From a bacterium (GTDB lineage Bacteria; Planctomycetota; Planctomycetia; Planctomycetales; Planctomycetaceae): 64,000 nucleotides of DNA. Below are positions 27,401 to 38,014 of this stretch, piece after piece. Made by a program: the position numbers and the translations under genes. Under the pieces are notes generated by a model. That model searched no databases. It had not been told where the DNA came from and worked only from the letters and a program-made list of their open reading frames with translations. The stretch is taken from assembly GCA_016124895.1 (NCBI GenBank), contig WGMU01000018.1, positions 62,001-126,000 on the forward strand, given 5' to 3'. The stretch's first letter is position 1; each line of letters opens with the position of its first letter.

Positions 27401-27727
27401 CGCCCGCATGGGATCTGACGAGGCGGCCCGCTTCGGATGAACGACGACGGTGACAACGGCATCCTGAGGAATGAATGACAGTGCCGGCCGGTTCGCCACA
27501 TTGGCCGATGGCACTTTTGATCGAGCCGCGTCAGCGGGTGCTGGCGACTGCTTCGACGCTGTCTCCGCTTTGGCTCCAGGTTTCGGCGAGCTGTCGCTGC
27601 CTTGCACGGCTTGTTGCGGCGTTTCGCGGCTTTCTGTCGATGCAGTCTGGCCCGGCTCGCTGCCGCCACCGCACGAAGAAAGCGACAGGCAGAGCAATAT
27701 CGGACAGAGATGCAACCAGGGTTTCAT
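24407..27727 (-). CDS. Large lipoprotein of unknown function
   Basis: Protein of 1106 residues. The ATG at 27727 starts a lipoprotein signal (MKPWLHLCPILLCLSLSSCGG, lipobox LSSC). Residues about 75-190 contain strands like ALSFIPQDAVVTVVVHPKRA, typical of planctomycete surface proteins related to DUF3352. A middle beta-rich region (about 210-380) includes LALIFVDGQQKFSTDL. A long helical region (about 590-900) follows. The C-terminal beta-sandwich (about 980-1105), with segments such as LTLVVSRRTNNNQFALGLTV and VVADDQEILKWDG, resembles a concanavalin-like or DUF1080-like fold. No active site recognised. It lies 54 bases downstream of the 4Fe-4S protein gene and 98 bases upstream of the DUF1552 gene, all on the same strand. 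Confidence 0.75.
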   Translation of the reverse strand: MKPWLHLCPILLCLSLSSCGGGSEPGQTASTESRETPQQAVQGSDSSPKPGAKAETASKQSPAPADAARSKVPSANVANRPALSFIPQDAVVTVVVHPKRAASSDPMRALLELDFVRERLEASSMKLNDIERVIYSAGIPTDESENDCTIVQYAQPRARADLLKDEFGDLPYEETNFRGVTYFRFADVLAPGSDDIEPREAKPKPAPPGNSAVLARYPDDFCPNANGHVDASDSGNWIYQSAERQNPLAPEATLRKLHWDAGKRRYESPRGAMGNEYPTIGNSLDPSPRSPRFAVLRWQSRTAAETRIRGNFRKYSNAKNGDGVLALIFVDGQQKFSTDLRFNDTTGSNFDIRADVHPGSFIDFVIDPKGNSSYDSTNLTATIEKILPSVANGPPVERDVPDEAADPPLAGGSGIYLLDDRTILRADERRLRSLLSNPPAQSPLAKKLAQADLNHDLVAVVAFEGNRDPLAKLLAPLNDDGGPIDLRGVSALPQHAQFAVAHGDLSGGTLLRVTVDTPDAQAAAQVEGGLDALLESTEGLREIIPRDNPILGMIRQILMGTKLQSNGPQVVLDVKMPNDLADFIRRDAMAAIAPLARTATQSQRETLRKLEEREREIEAMAARDLARQAGGIPVAAIAAPKHAVPDEHVLAAAQARVRQVYKRQIEDARTDEQKAALTVSILDDATGFEDATQKFAALEVARQMAVALPDVAMTFRTIQQLEDEFQIDALAVRIDSLRELGNSGIDAQERMPFVERLTSVADQAVAADLFDAGVELLQLARKYALQARESARLREITDRLSDVTKLAADFAALEPARKTLQTNAFDPEACLSVGRFRCFAQGDWEAGLKLLAQCSDRRLQAPAASDLAAPRTVAEQIAAGDRWWELAAEYRGLEQKQIRLRAAHWYRAALPSARDLDRQKIEHRLEEIEPLETARPAVNLLDAVDLRRDVVSGHWIMRHGMLTSPEDSGARVVIPYDLPAEYDLTLVVSRRTNNNQFALGLTVDGVLTMILFDYQNSKRTTLFTSPQITFLKPVFTNNKSTKIIVSVRKRSLSVVADDQEILKWDGQSTLPPRIAPDWTVPDGTKLFVGSSSSVFQIQQLRLEPHR

Positions 27728-27781
27728 GCTGAGTTTCCTCTGCGGCGCGAGGATGATCGCAGTCACACGAAGCATAACAGG

Positions 27782-29962
27782 CTATGGAGTCGCTGGCCTG
27801 TGGGCATCACCAGAGTCATCGAGAAACTCGGGCAGATAACTCCCGGATGCGGCCTCGTTCAGCTTTGTTTGCTGCTGCTCTGTCTGGCGGAGTTGGCGAT
27901 ACGAACCGGACATCAGCCGATCCTCGTGATCATTGCCGGCTTCGATGATGATCGCCGAACTGTCGAGCAGGCTCCTGGCGACGACGTTGATCGCGTGACA
28001 GCGGGTCTGGCAAAGGCCGCAGCCGACGCACTTGTCGGGCAGCAGCAGTGGGGCGAGTGTCCCGGTGCCCTCGATCGGCTGGCCGGCGGCGTCGACTTCC
28101 GTGCCAACCTGCACGAATTCGAGCGCGTCGTACCCTGCCGCGGCGCACTCATCGACGCAGAGCTGACAGGCTTCGCCGTGAAACGGCAGACAGGTCCCTT
28201 CGTTGATGATGGCCAGGCCGATGCGCGCGTGCTGCTTTTCTTCAAGCGATAGAGCGCGGATCGCTCCCGTGGGGCAGACCTGACCGCAGGCATTGCAGCT
28301 CGACGCGCAGCCAGCCCAGTCGGCGATGACGTGTGGCGTCCACAGACCTTCGAGTCCCTGCTGAAATCCCAGCGGCTGCAGCACGTCGCTGGGACACGAC
28401 TGGAAGCACTCGCCGCAACGGATGCACATCTGCAGAAACTGAGGTTCGGGCACGCTGCCAGGCGGGCGGATCGGTCGCGGTCCGGCTGCGGCGAGCTTCG
28501 CGCCGAACGCCTTCGTTGCAGTGCTCGCCAGCAGACCGCCGACGATCCCGCTTGCCGTGCCGACGGAAGCCGACAGAAAGCCGCGGCGACCGAGCGGTGT
28601 TTCGTGCGTCGGTGGATCGTTCTCGAGCTTGAGTCCCTGCACTTCCCAGCGATCGACGAACTTGATCGCGTGCGTCGGGCAGACGCCGCCGCAGGTCTGG
28701 CAGAAGGTGCAGTCCGTTGTGCGCGTGGTAAAGTCCGGCTTGATCGCGTCGAACGGACAGATCTCGACGCACTTGTTGCAGTGAATGCACGAAGTCTCGA
28801 CTTTGCGTTCGGTCGCGCGGAACAGGTTGCTCAACGAGAAGACCGCACCGCTCGGACAAACGTACTTGCACCAGAACCGCGGCCGCAGCAAGCCGAGACT
28901 GAGCACGCCGAAAAACAGCAGCAGACTGACGATGTGACCGACTCCCATCGGCGGCATCTGGTGCCAGCCCGTTGCGGCTCCCGTCTGCAGCGGGCTGAGA
29001 GTAAACAGCAGACCGCGCGTGATGACGGGGATGGCCGAGAACATCCCGCTCAGCAGGACGCCACCGAACGCCGCGACGAGGATTCCCAGCAGCAGGTAGT
29101 ACTTGATGTGAACCCACCAGCCGTCGCCGGAGACGCGAAACCGCGTGACTCGTTTGCCGATCGCCCAGTCGAACAGATCGATCAACGTACCCAGCGGGCA
29201 GAGATAACCGCAGAAACCGCGCGGCACCAGGACGCAGGCGGCCAGGATGATCGCCGCACAGCTCAGTGACCAGACCCACGCGCGCGAAGCGACCGACGTT
29301 GAGAGACTCACCAGCGGATCAATGATAAGAAACAGCTCGCCTGCAACAGCTTCCTTGCGACGCAGATTGTCCGCGTAATGTGACGGCCAGGCGGCAGGAT
29401 CGGTTTCGTGCAACGACCACGGACCGGGGCTCAGGGAGAGTTCAACAAAGACGGCCTCATCGAGTTGCGAACCGTCGAGCGACACCTCACCCGGTTGGGC
29501 GCGAGTCAGTTCAAAGGCGGCGATCGGTTGAGCGACGTCCACGTCGAGCGAGTCATCGCGGACGTAAACCGTCGATCCGACCGCGAACGGCAGCGGCTGT
29601 TCGACGCCCCCCGCCTCCGAAAACAGCGTGACCGAGCGGCGTTCAAGATCGAACTCAGCGGGAATCCAGCCGCTGGAGTTTCGAGCCGGCACAGCGTCGT
29701 ACGGCCAGATCGTCACGAAGAACTGCCACAGAAACAGAACGAAGCAGACGCTCTGCACAACGCGACGGACCGGCGACGACAGCCACACCGGACCGAGTCG
29801 CTTGAGCAATCGCCGCAACAGGCCGAAGCGTTTGGTACCACGATCCGAGAAGCACACGGCTGGCAGAAGCTTCCGCGCGAGGCGGCCCAGCCGTCCGATG
29901 GGACGTTCGAGCCGATTCGGCTTCGGCGTTCGCAGGACCGGCAGAAACCAGTCGGCACGCAT
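27782..29962 (-). CDS. NapH-NapG-like fused membrane 4Fe-4S electron-transfer protein
   Basis: Protein of 726 residues. The N-terminal half is polytopic: about five hydrophobic segments, including VQSVCFVLFLWQFFVTIWPY and AAIILAACVLV. It has the NapH/NosR-type motifs CGYLCPLG and CKYVCPSG. Two ferredoxin motifs follow (CIHCNKCVEICP and CTFCQTCGGVCP). Then an internal twin-arginine-like segment (LGRRGFLSASVGTASG) introduces a NapG-like half with CIRCGECFQSCP, CNACGQVCP, a CxxC-rich block (ACQLCVDECAA) and CVGCGLCQTRC. It should pass quinol electrons to extracytoplasmic acceptors. Its start codon overlaps the stop of the upstream FMN-binding gene (TAATG), so the two are coupled. Confidence 0.85.
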   Translation of the reverse strand: MRADWFLPVLRTPKPNRLERPIGRLGRLARKLLPAVCFSDRGTKRFGLLRRLLKRLGPVWLSSPVRRVVQSVCFVLFLWQFFVTIWPYDAVPARNSSGWIPAEFDLERRSVTLFSEAGGVEQPLPFAVGSTVYVRDDSLDVDVAQPIAAFELTRAQPGEVSLDGSQLDEAVFVELSLSPGPWSLHETDPAAWPSHYADNLRRKEAVAGELFLIIDPLVSLSTSVASRAWVWSLSCAAIILAACVLVPRGFCGYLCPLGTLIDLFDWAIGKRVTRFRVSGDGWWVHIKYYLLLGILVAAFGGVLLSGMFSAIPVITRGLLFTLSPLQTGAATGWHQMPPMGVGHIVSLLLFFGVLSLGLLRPRFWCKYVCPSGAVFSLSNLFRATERKVETSCIHCNKCVEICPFDAIKPDFTTRTTDCTFCQTCGGVCPTHAIKFVDRWEVQGLKLENDPPTHETPLGRRGFLSASVGTASGIVGGLLASTATKAFGAKLAAAGPRPIRPPGSVPEPQFLQMCIRCGECFQSCPSDVLQPLGFQQGLEGLWTPHVIADWAGCASSCNACGQVCPTGAIRALSLEEKQHARIGLAIINEGTCLPFHGEACQLCVDECAAAGYDALEFVQVGTEVDAAGQPIEGTGTLAPLLLPDKCVGCGLCQTRCHAINVVARSLLDSSAIIIEAGNDHEDRLMSGSYRQLRQTEQQQTKLNEAASGSYLPEFLDDSGDAHRPATP

Positions 29963-31245
29963 TACTTCAGTCCGTCAGCAAGAGCTTTGGCCGTCGCATT
30001 GATGATCGCTTCAGAGGTGATCGTCGCGCTGCTGGTTGCGTCGATGCCCGCAACGCTTTGACGTTCGACAATCTTTCGCGGCGTGTCGCTGATCGACGAG
30101 TAGTACTGCTTCTCGCGGTGCTGCGTCACGCGGACGGATTCGATACGGCCGTCTTTGACGACAACCTCAACATATACCTGATCCTCGTAGCCGATACTGC
30201 TGGCCCTGTAGGTACCATCCCGGACCTGCTGCGGGTCGAGCGTGTAGAACTGAATTGCCGCGATGCTCGCCTCAGCGCGTGCCTTGTCACGTTTGCGGTG
30301 CGGCTCGTTCGCGCTGGCCGGTTTGATCGCGGCAATTGCCTGGCGGTAATAGTCTTCGGCTTCCTTCAGCCGTCCCGCAACACGGCAGGCATCGCCCGCG
30401 TAGAGGTACGATGTTGACGCCTCGCCACTCTTCGCGAACGCGTTGGCCAGCCGCAGCGCTTCGGTCGTTTCTCCGAGATCACCCAGCAGCTTGATCGCCT
30501 GATAGGGTTTGCCCGGCATCTTCTTCAGCACGTCGAGGGCCATCGAGCGGCTGCCGAGACGAAAGTAGCAGTCGGCAAGCTGCACCGCCGGTCGCGGGAA
30601 TTCGGACAGGCTGCTCTCGACGCCGGCCTGTCGATACCAGAACGCCGCCCGTGCGTAATCCTGCAGCAGGTTGTGGTACATCCCGCCGAGCGTGAGCATG
30701 GCGCGGCGCCGCACATCGTTGCTGTCCGTTGAGGCCAGGACGTGATGGATGAACTTGATCCCGCTGCGCCAGTTGTTTGCGTTGGGATTGATCCGGTCCC
30801 ACAGATATTGGCCGATGTTTTTCGAGCTGTCCCACGGTTTCGGTGGCGGGTTCGTCCAGGTCAGGTCGAGCGTCTGCGGAAAATCCAGCGGCGTCGACTC
30901 ATACCAGTCCGGCGCCGTTTTTCCCTGAGCGTCGATCTCGGCGAGAATCTCCGCCTTCGAGCGTTCAATACCACTGCCTGCAACCGGCGCAGAACCAGTC
31001 TCGTTATTCGGATCGAACGTCTTCCCGTCGATGGTGATCGATTTGACCCGCGACCTGGGATACGTGCGCGTGATCGTTTTCGTCCCGACGGTGACTTCCA
31101 GAACGACGTTACGACCCGCATACGACTTGATCGTGCCTGTTGCCGAGGCACCGGTTTTGAACTCAACCGTGTCGGCCAGCAGCGCCCACGGGAACGCCAG
31201 CAGCAAACACGTCACGACCAGCCAGCGTCGAAGCAACTGACACAT
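29962..31245 (-). CDS. Exported TPR protein with C-terminal FMN-binding (flavinylated) domain
   Basis: Protein of 427 residues with a signal peptide (LVVTCLLLAFPWALLA). An N-terminal small beta domain (VEFKTGASATGTIKSYAGRN) is followed by TPR-like helices (about 145-320). The C-terminal about 90 residues form an FMN-binding domain: DGTYRASSIGYEDQVYVEVV, then GIDATSSATITSEAII. DATSSAT matches the covalent flavinylation motif of NqrC/RnfG/NosR-type domains, with Thr408 as the predicted attachment residue. An ApbE flavin transferase would be needed and is not in this window. The gene overlaps the NapH-NapG-like gene by one base, strongly suggesting that the two form an extracytoplasmic electron-transfer unit. 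Confidence 0.85.
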   Translation of the reverse strand: MCQLLRRWLVVTCLLLAFPWALLADTVEFKTGASATGTIKSYAGRNVVLEVTVGTKTITRTYPRSRVKSITIDGKTFDPNNETGSAPVAGSGIERSKAEILAEIDAQGKTAPDWYESTPLDFPQTLDLTWTNPPPKPWDSSKNIGQYLWDRINPNANNWRSGIKFIHHVLASTDSNDVRRRAMLTLGGMYHNLLQDYARAAFWYRQAGVESSLSEFPRPAVQLADCYFRLGSRSMALDVLKKMPGKPYQAIKLLGDLGETTEALRLANAFAKSGEASTSYLYAGDACRVAGRLKEAEDYYRQAIAAIKPASANEPHRKRDKARAEASIAAIQFYTLDPQQVRDGTYRASSIGYEDQVYVEVVVKDGRIESVRVTQHREKQYYSSISDTPRKIVERQSVAGIDATSSATITSEAIINATAKALADGLK

Positions 31246-31563
31246 CGCGATCTCCAGAATACAGAGTCGAATGAAAACTCAGGAACTATCAGCAGACCGA
31301 ACTGCCTCGTTCGACAGCGCCACTTTGGCGAAATATGCGAGGACACAAGTACGAAGCGTAAGCGAGTGTGTTTGACGTAACCGACTCACTCGCTTGCGCT
31401 TCGTGCTTGTACGGCAACCGAAAGTGGCGCTGTCCAACTGGGAACGTGTCAGGCATTACTCCCCCCAAAGTGGCTCCGCACTCCGTCCGGAAAGAAAGGA
31501 CCGGGCTGACGCGACGGAGTCGCGTGCCACTTTGATTCAGGAAACCTGTTCCCGCCACGTTCC
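31246..31563. other. Intergenic region containing a nested inverted repeat
   Basis: 318 bases between two leftward genes (isocitrate dehydrogenase upstream at right, FMN-binding gene start at left). Its main content is the nested hairpin at 31313-31434, described separately. Nothing else recognisable. Confidence 0.5.
31313..31434. repeat. Nested long inverted repeat (hairpin element, type I)
   Basis: Outer arms of 14 bases are perfect (GACAGCGCCACTTT at 31313-31326 and its complement at 31421-31434). Inside them, arms of 24 bases pair 31345-31368 with 31387-31410 with only two G-T wobbles around an 18-base loop. The inner arm contains ACGAAGCG(T/C)AAGCGAGTG. The shape and the preserved pairing despite base changes suggest a transcribed, selected or recently mobile hairpin. 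It may also end transcription of the isocitrate dehydrogenase gene, but no T-run follows. Confidence 0.85.
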
Positions 31564-34128
<2,565 letters not shown>

Positions 34129-35163
34129 ATGAGCATTCGAACTGCCACATTCAGTCTGTTACTGGCCTCAGTTTCTATCCCGTTGTTGTCGGCTACGACG
34201 CTGGCTGCTGAGCCGACTCCGGTGATCTTTGATACGGATATCGGAAACGATGTCGACGATGTTCTCGCGCTTGGGATGATCCACGCTCTGCAGACGCGCG
34301 GCGAATGCGAGTTGCTCGCCGTGACCATTACGAAGGATCACGAACTCGCGGCATCGTTCACCGATGCGGTTAACACGTTTTACGGGCGCGGCGACATTCC
34401 GATCGGGGTCTGCCGCAGCGGAGTTACGCCTGAGCAGGGCAAGTTCAACGGGCTCGGCAGCCGGAAAGACGACGGCCGACTGCGGTACCCGCATGATCTG
34501 CTCTCCGGCAAGGACGCTCCCGATGCCGTAACCGTTCTGCGTCGAGCGCTGGCCGGCGCGAAAGACGGCTCCGTCGCCATTGTGCAGGTTGGCTTCTCGA
34601 CGAACCTCGCCAACCTGCTCGACTCCAAAGCCGACGACATCAGCCCGCTGAACGGCATCGAGCTGGTCCGTAAAAAGGCGAAGCTGCTGTCGATCATGGC
34701 TGGAGCGTTCACAAAGATTCCTGGAAAGAACGGCCCGTACGACCACAAGGAATACAACGTCGTTAAGGATATTCCCTCGGCGCAGAAGCTTGCCGACCAC
34801 TGGCCAACGCCGATCATTTGGAGCGGCTTCGAGATCGGCCTGTCGCTGCCCTACCCGCACGAGAGCATCGAACTCGACTACGGCTACGTCGCCCATCACC
34901 CGCTGGCCGAAGCGTACGTGCTCTACAACCCGCCGCCGCACGATCGGCCGACGTGGGACTTGACCAGCGTCCTGCAGGCGATCCGTCCCAGCCGCCGCTA
35001 CTTCGGACTCTCGCCACGCGGCAAGGTCACGGTTACCGATGACGGATTCACCAACTTCGAGCCCATGAAAGACGGCCCGCACCAGTACCTGACTCTGACC
35101 CCCGAACAGCGGATCCGCGCAACCGAGGCTCTCGTCCATCTATCCAGCCAGCCGCCGCAATAA
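34129..35163 (+). CDS. Exported inosine/uridine-preferring nucleoside hydrolase-like protein (copy 2)
   Basis: Protein of 344 residues with a signal peptide (FSLLLASVSIPLLSATTLAA). The DTDxxxDxDD calcium/ribose motif is intact (IFDTDIGNDVDDVLALGM). It closely parallels the protein encoded at 17201-18238, sharing PHDLLSG-DAPDAVTVLRR, ISPL-G-EL-RKKAKL, DRPTWDLTSVL and YFGLSP-G-V-V-DDGF. It is followed 40 bases later by a sulfatase gene in the same direction, echoing the sulfatase next to copy 1. Predicted to cleave nucleosides outside the cytoplasm; substrate range unknown. Confidence 0.9.
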   Translation: MSIRTATFSLLLASVSIPLLSATTLAAEPTPVIFDTDIGNDVDDVLALGMIHALQTRGECELLAVTITKDHELAASFTDAVNTFYGRGDIPIGVCRSGVTPEQGKFNGLGSRKDDGRLRYPHDLLSGKDAPDAVTVLRRALAGAKDGSVAIVQVGFSTNLANLLDSKADDISPLNGIELVRKKAKLLSIMAGAFTKIPGKNGPYDHKEYNVVKDIPSAQKLADHWPTPIIWSGFEIGLSLPYPHESIELDYGYVAHHPLAEAYVLYNPPPHDRPTWDLTSVLQAIRPSRRYFGLSPRGKVTVTDDGFTNFEPMKDGPHQYLTLTPEQRIRATEALVHLSSQPPQ

Positions 35164-35203
35164 TCTCTGGAAAGACATCGGCAGAATGATTGAGGGCAGA
35201 AAA

Positions 35204-36655
35204 ATGATAGACGGGTCGCTGCTCTCGGTGTTTCCACCCTCTTTTTTCGGCTGCATCCGTGTTCTGAACCTAGTGATTGCCATCGTTGCTCTGGCCGGGC
35301 AGCCTAAGGTTAAGGCAGTTGACACTCCCCCGAACGTCGTCCTCATTCTCGCCGACGATCAGTCGTACCGGGACTTCGGGTTTCTGGGAAACGAACTCGT
35401 TCACACGCCGAACATCGACCACCTGGCAGCGAAGTCGTCGCGCTATCCGAACGGGTATGTGCCGATGAGCGTCTGCCGGCCATCGCTGGCGACGCTGCTC
35501 ACGGGGCTGTATCCGCATCAGCACGGCATTCACTTCAATCATCCGCCGCCTGGCCTGCGCGAAATGCGGTCGATGACCGCCGAGCAGTACCGGCTGACGC
35601 GGGCGACCACGGACTATCTGATCGAGAACGTACCGACGCTCCCGCGAATTGTCACCGAGCACGGTTACGCCTGTCTGCAGACGGGTAAGCACTGGGAAGG
35701 CAGCTATCGCACGGCGGGCTTCACACATGGCATGACGCTCGGCTTGCCCGCCGATCGTCTTGGTCCGGTGACCGGCACGCGCGAGCAGACCAATAGTGAA
35801 TGGGTCGCTCACGGCAATGGCGACGCTGGTCTGGTCATCGGCCGCGAGACGATGCAGCCGATCTTCGACTTCGTTGATAAGCACGCTGGTCGGCAGCCGT
35901 TTTTCGTCTGGTACGCGCCGTTCCTGCCGCACACGCCGTTCGACGCTCCGCAGCGGTTTCGCGACCTGTACCGCGAAAAAAACGTCCCGCCACATCTGCT
36001 GCCGTACTATGCCGAGATCGCCCGCTTTGACGAGACTGTCGGCCAGTTGCTCGGTCACCTGGAACGGAAGGATCTGTTGGGCTGCACGCTGATCGTATTT
36101 GCCTCCGACAACGGCTTCCGTCCTCACGCCACAAAACAGGAAGCCTACGACGGTCGATCGAAGCTCTCGCAGTACGAAGACGGACTCCGCACGCCAATCC
36201 TGCTGCGCTGGGACGGCCACATCAAGCCGGGAGATCACCCGCAACTTGTCAGCACCATTGATCTCGCCCCGACAGTCCTGGCGGCAACGGGACTGGCCGG
36301 CGAAGTTACCGATCGAATGCCCGGCGTCGATCTGCTGCCGTCGGCGCTCGGCAGGGAGCCGTTGCCGGATCGCGCCGTCTTCGGTGCGATCTACCCGAAT
36401 GATGCCGAAAAACTTGGAGCCCCGTCGCAACACGTTCGGGGGCGCTGGGTGCGCAACGGACGTTTCAAACTGATCGTCCCCGGCCCGGCAAAGAATCCGA
36501 TTCCGCTGAGTCTGTTCGACCTGCAGACTGATCCCGGTGAAACGACGAACCTGGCGACTCAGTCAGGATACGCGACGACGCTGAAGCGACTTCAGCGGTC
36601 ACTGGATGCCTGGTGGCCGGTCGGCGACGATAGCCATGTGACGAAGAAACGGTAG
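35204..36655 (+). CDS. Secreted sulfatase with variant CRPSL motif
   Basis: Protein of 483 residues. The ATG at 35204 is preferred because GAGGG lies seven bases upstream; an ATG at 35186 is in frame. A signal peptide or anchor (VLNLVIAIVALAGQPKVKA) leads to PPNVVLILADDQSYRDFGFLG, the metal-binding start. The active-site block is VCRPSLATLLTGLYPHQHG: the Cys for formylglycine and the Pro-Ser are present, but the Arg of CxPSR is Leu. VFASDNGFRPH supplies the second metal site, and IDLAPTVLAATG is the usual C-terminal landmark. The stop codon TAG forms the first three bases of an inverted repeat element. Probably co-transcribed with the nucleoside hydrolase. Confidence 0.92.
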   Translation: MIDGSLLSVFPPSFFGCIRVLNLVIAIVALAGQPKVKAVDTPPNVVLILADDQSYRDFGFLGNELVHTPNIDHLAAKSSRYPNGYVPMSVCRPSLATLLTGLYPHQHGIHFNHPPPGLREMRSMTAEQYRLTRATTDYLIENVPTLPRIVTEHGYACLQTGKHWEGSYRTAGFTHGMTLGLPADRLGPVTGTREQTNSEWVAHGNGDAGLVIGRETMQPIFDFVDKHAGRQPFFVWYAPFLPHTPFDAPQRFRDLYREKNVPPHLLPYYAEIARFDETVGQLLGHLERKDLLGCTLIVFASDNGFRPHATKQEAYDGRSKLSQYEDGLRTPILLRWDGHIKPGDHPQLVSTIDLAPTVLAATGLAGEVTDRMPGVDLLPSALGREPLPDRAVFGAIYPNDAEKLGAPSQHVRGRWVRNGRFKLIVPGPAKNPIPLSLFDLQTDPGETTNLATQSGYATTLKRLQRSLDAWWPVGDDSHVTKKR

Positions 36656-36741
36656 GCCGGACCGAGTACAGCGAGTTCCGGCAATCGATTTGACATTTGA
36701 CAGCGACCACTGCCGGAGCGGCGCTGCGCTTGATCCGGCTA
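36653..36741. repeat. Inverted repeat (hairpin element, type III) abutting the sulfatase stop
   Basis: Left arm 36653-36683 (TAGGCCGGACC...) pairs imperfectly with right arm 36710-36741, which contains CGGCGCTGCGCTTGATCCGG. The right arm is nearly the same sequence as an arm of the element inside recB (53583-53682), so this is a repeat family and not only a local hairpin. The left arm is more diverged. The sulfatase TAG stop codon is the left edge of the repeat. Confidence 0.75.
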
Positions 36742-36778
36742 TGTTCTCAGAACGGAACTTCAACCGACGGAACTCACA

Positions 36779-37942
36779 ATGAAACGCAGCACCGATCGGA
36801 TTCTGACCACTCACGTCGGCAGCCTCGCCCGTCCGCAGCGGCAACTCGAACTGCTCTTCGCCAAAGAACGCGGGGAAGCTTACGACGCCGACGAGTTCGC
36901 CTCATCAACGCGAGAGGCCGTCGACGACATCGTCGCTCAACAGGCGCAGTGCGGGATTGACGTTGTCTGCGACGGCGAACAGGGCAAGTCGAGCTTTCTG
37001 ACCTACATCACCGAACGTCTGCGCGGCTTCTCGCCCAGCGAAAAACAGGGCGAGGACCTGTGGGTCGACTCGCGGGAAACGCTGGCCTTCCCGGAGTTCT
37101 ACGACGCTCATCGCAAGGCGCGCGAAGGCCTGATCGCCAAACCGGTCAGGCTGGTCTGCACCGGCCCGGTCGAGTACGTCGGGCACGACATCCTGCAGCG
37201 GGAAATCGCCAACGTGAAGGCCGCGGCCGAGCATCAGGACGTCGAGGAAGTCTTTATGACGGCCGTCTCTCCGTCCGATGTCGAAGGGCAGCAGCCGAAC
37301 GCGTTTTACAAAACGGACGAGGAGTACCTGTTCGCGATCGCCGACGCGATGCACAACGAGTATCAGGCGATCGTCGACTCGGGCCTGATTCTGCAGATCG
37401 ACGACCCGCGGCTGCTCACGTATTACATTTCGCGGCCGGACCTGACCGTCGAAGACTGCCGCAAGTGGGCCGAGGTCCGCGTCGAGGCACTCAACCATGC
37501 ACTCAAGGGACTGCCGGAAGACCGCGTCCGCTTTCACACCTGCTATGGCATCAATATCGGCCCGCGTGTCCACGAAATGAATCTGGCCGACATCGTCGAC
37601 ATCATGCTGAAGGTCAACGCTGGGGCGTATCTGTTCGAGGCTGGCAACCCGAGGCATGAGCACGAATGGAGGGTCTGGGAGAACGTCAAGGTTCCCGAAG
37701 GCAAGTCGCTGATCCCCGGCGTCATCTCGCACTCGACGCCGCTGGTTGAGCATCCCGAACTGATCGCCCAGCGTCTGCTCCGTTTCGCCAGTGTCGTTGG
37801 CAGGGAAAACGTCATGGGCGGTTCCGACTGCGGCTTCGCCTCTTTCGCCGCGATCGAACAGGAGATTCACCCGAGCATCGTCTGGGCGAAGTTCGCCAAC
37901 CTCGCCGAAGGTGCCCGACTCGCTTCTGCTGAACTCTGGTAA
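36779..37942 (+). CDS. MetE-like (cobalamin-independent methionine synthase catalytic-domain) protein
   Basis: Protein of 387 residues, corresponding to only the C-terminal catalytic domain of MetE (about 750 in the full enzyme). This is the stand-alone COG0620-type form. Landmarks are TTHVGSLARPQRQ at the N-terminus, GIDVVCDGEQGKSSF, LQIDDPRLLTYY, RFHTCYGINIGPR (His and Cys zinc-ligand block), LFEAGNPRHEHEW and GSDCGFASFA (second Cys ligand). Such single-domain proteins may transfer methyl groups from a donor other than methyltetrahydrofolate-triglutamate; the donor here is unknown. It follows the sulfatase by 123 bases with a hairpin element between. A strong bidirectional terminator follows. 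Confidence 0.88.
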   Translation: MKRSTDRILTTHVGSLARPQRQLELLFAKERGEAYDADEFASSTREAVDDIVAQQAQCGIDVVCDGEQGKSSFLTYITERLRGFSPSEKQGEDLWVDSRETLAFPEFYDAHRKAREGLIAKPVRLVCTGPVEYVGHDILQREIANVKAAAEHQDVEEVFMTAVSPSDVEGQQPNAFYKTDEEYLFAIADAMHNEYQAIVDSGLILQIDDPRLLTYYISRPDLTVEDCRKWAEVRVEALNHALKGLPEDRVRFHTCYGINIGPRVHEMNLADIVDIMLKVNAGAYLFEAGNPRHEHEWRVWENVKVPEGKSLIPGVISHSTPLVEHPELIAQRLLRFASVVGRENVMGGSDCGFASFAAIEQEIHPSIVWAKFANLAEGARLASAELW

Positions 37943-38014
37943 ACCGGCAGGGGCGTTGCCGATTCGGAAACAGTCATCGTCGGCCGTCAGGCTTCCTCTT
38001 CTGGACTGAATGCA

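Noticed and set aside
28331-29269. 312-codon plus-strand frame
   Set aside because: Antisense to the 4Fe-4S protein; Arg/Gln/Ala-rich without domain.
35270-36433. 387-codon minus-strand frame
   Set aside because: Antisense to the sulfatase with intact metal and active-site blocks; shadow of GC-rich codons.
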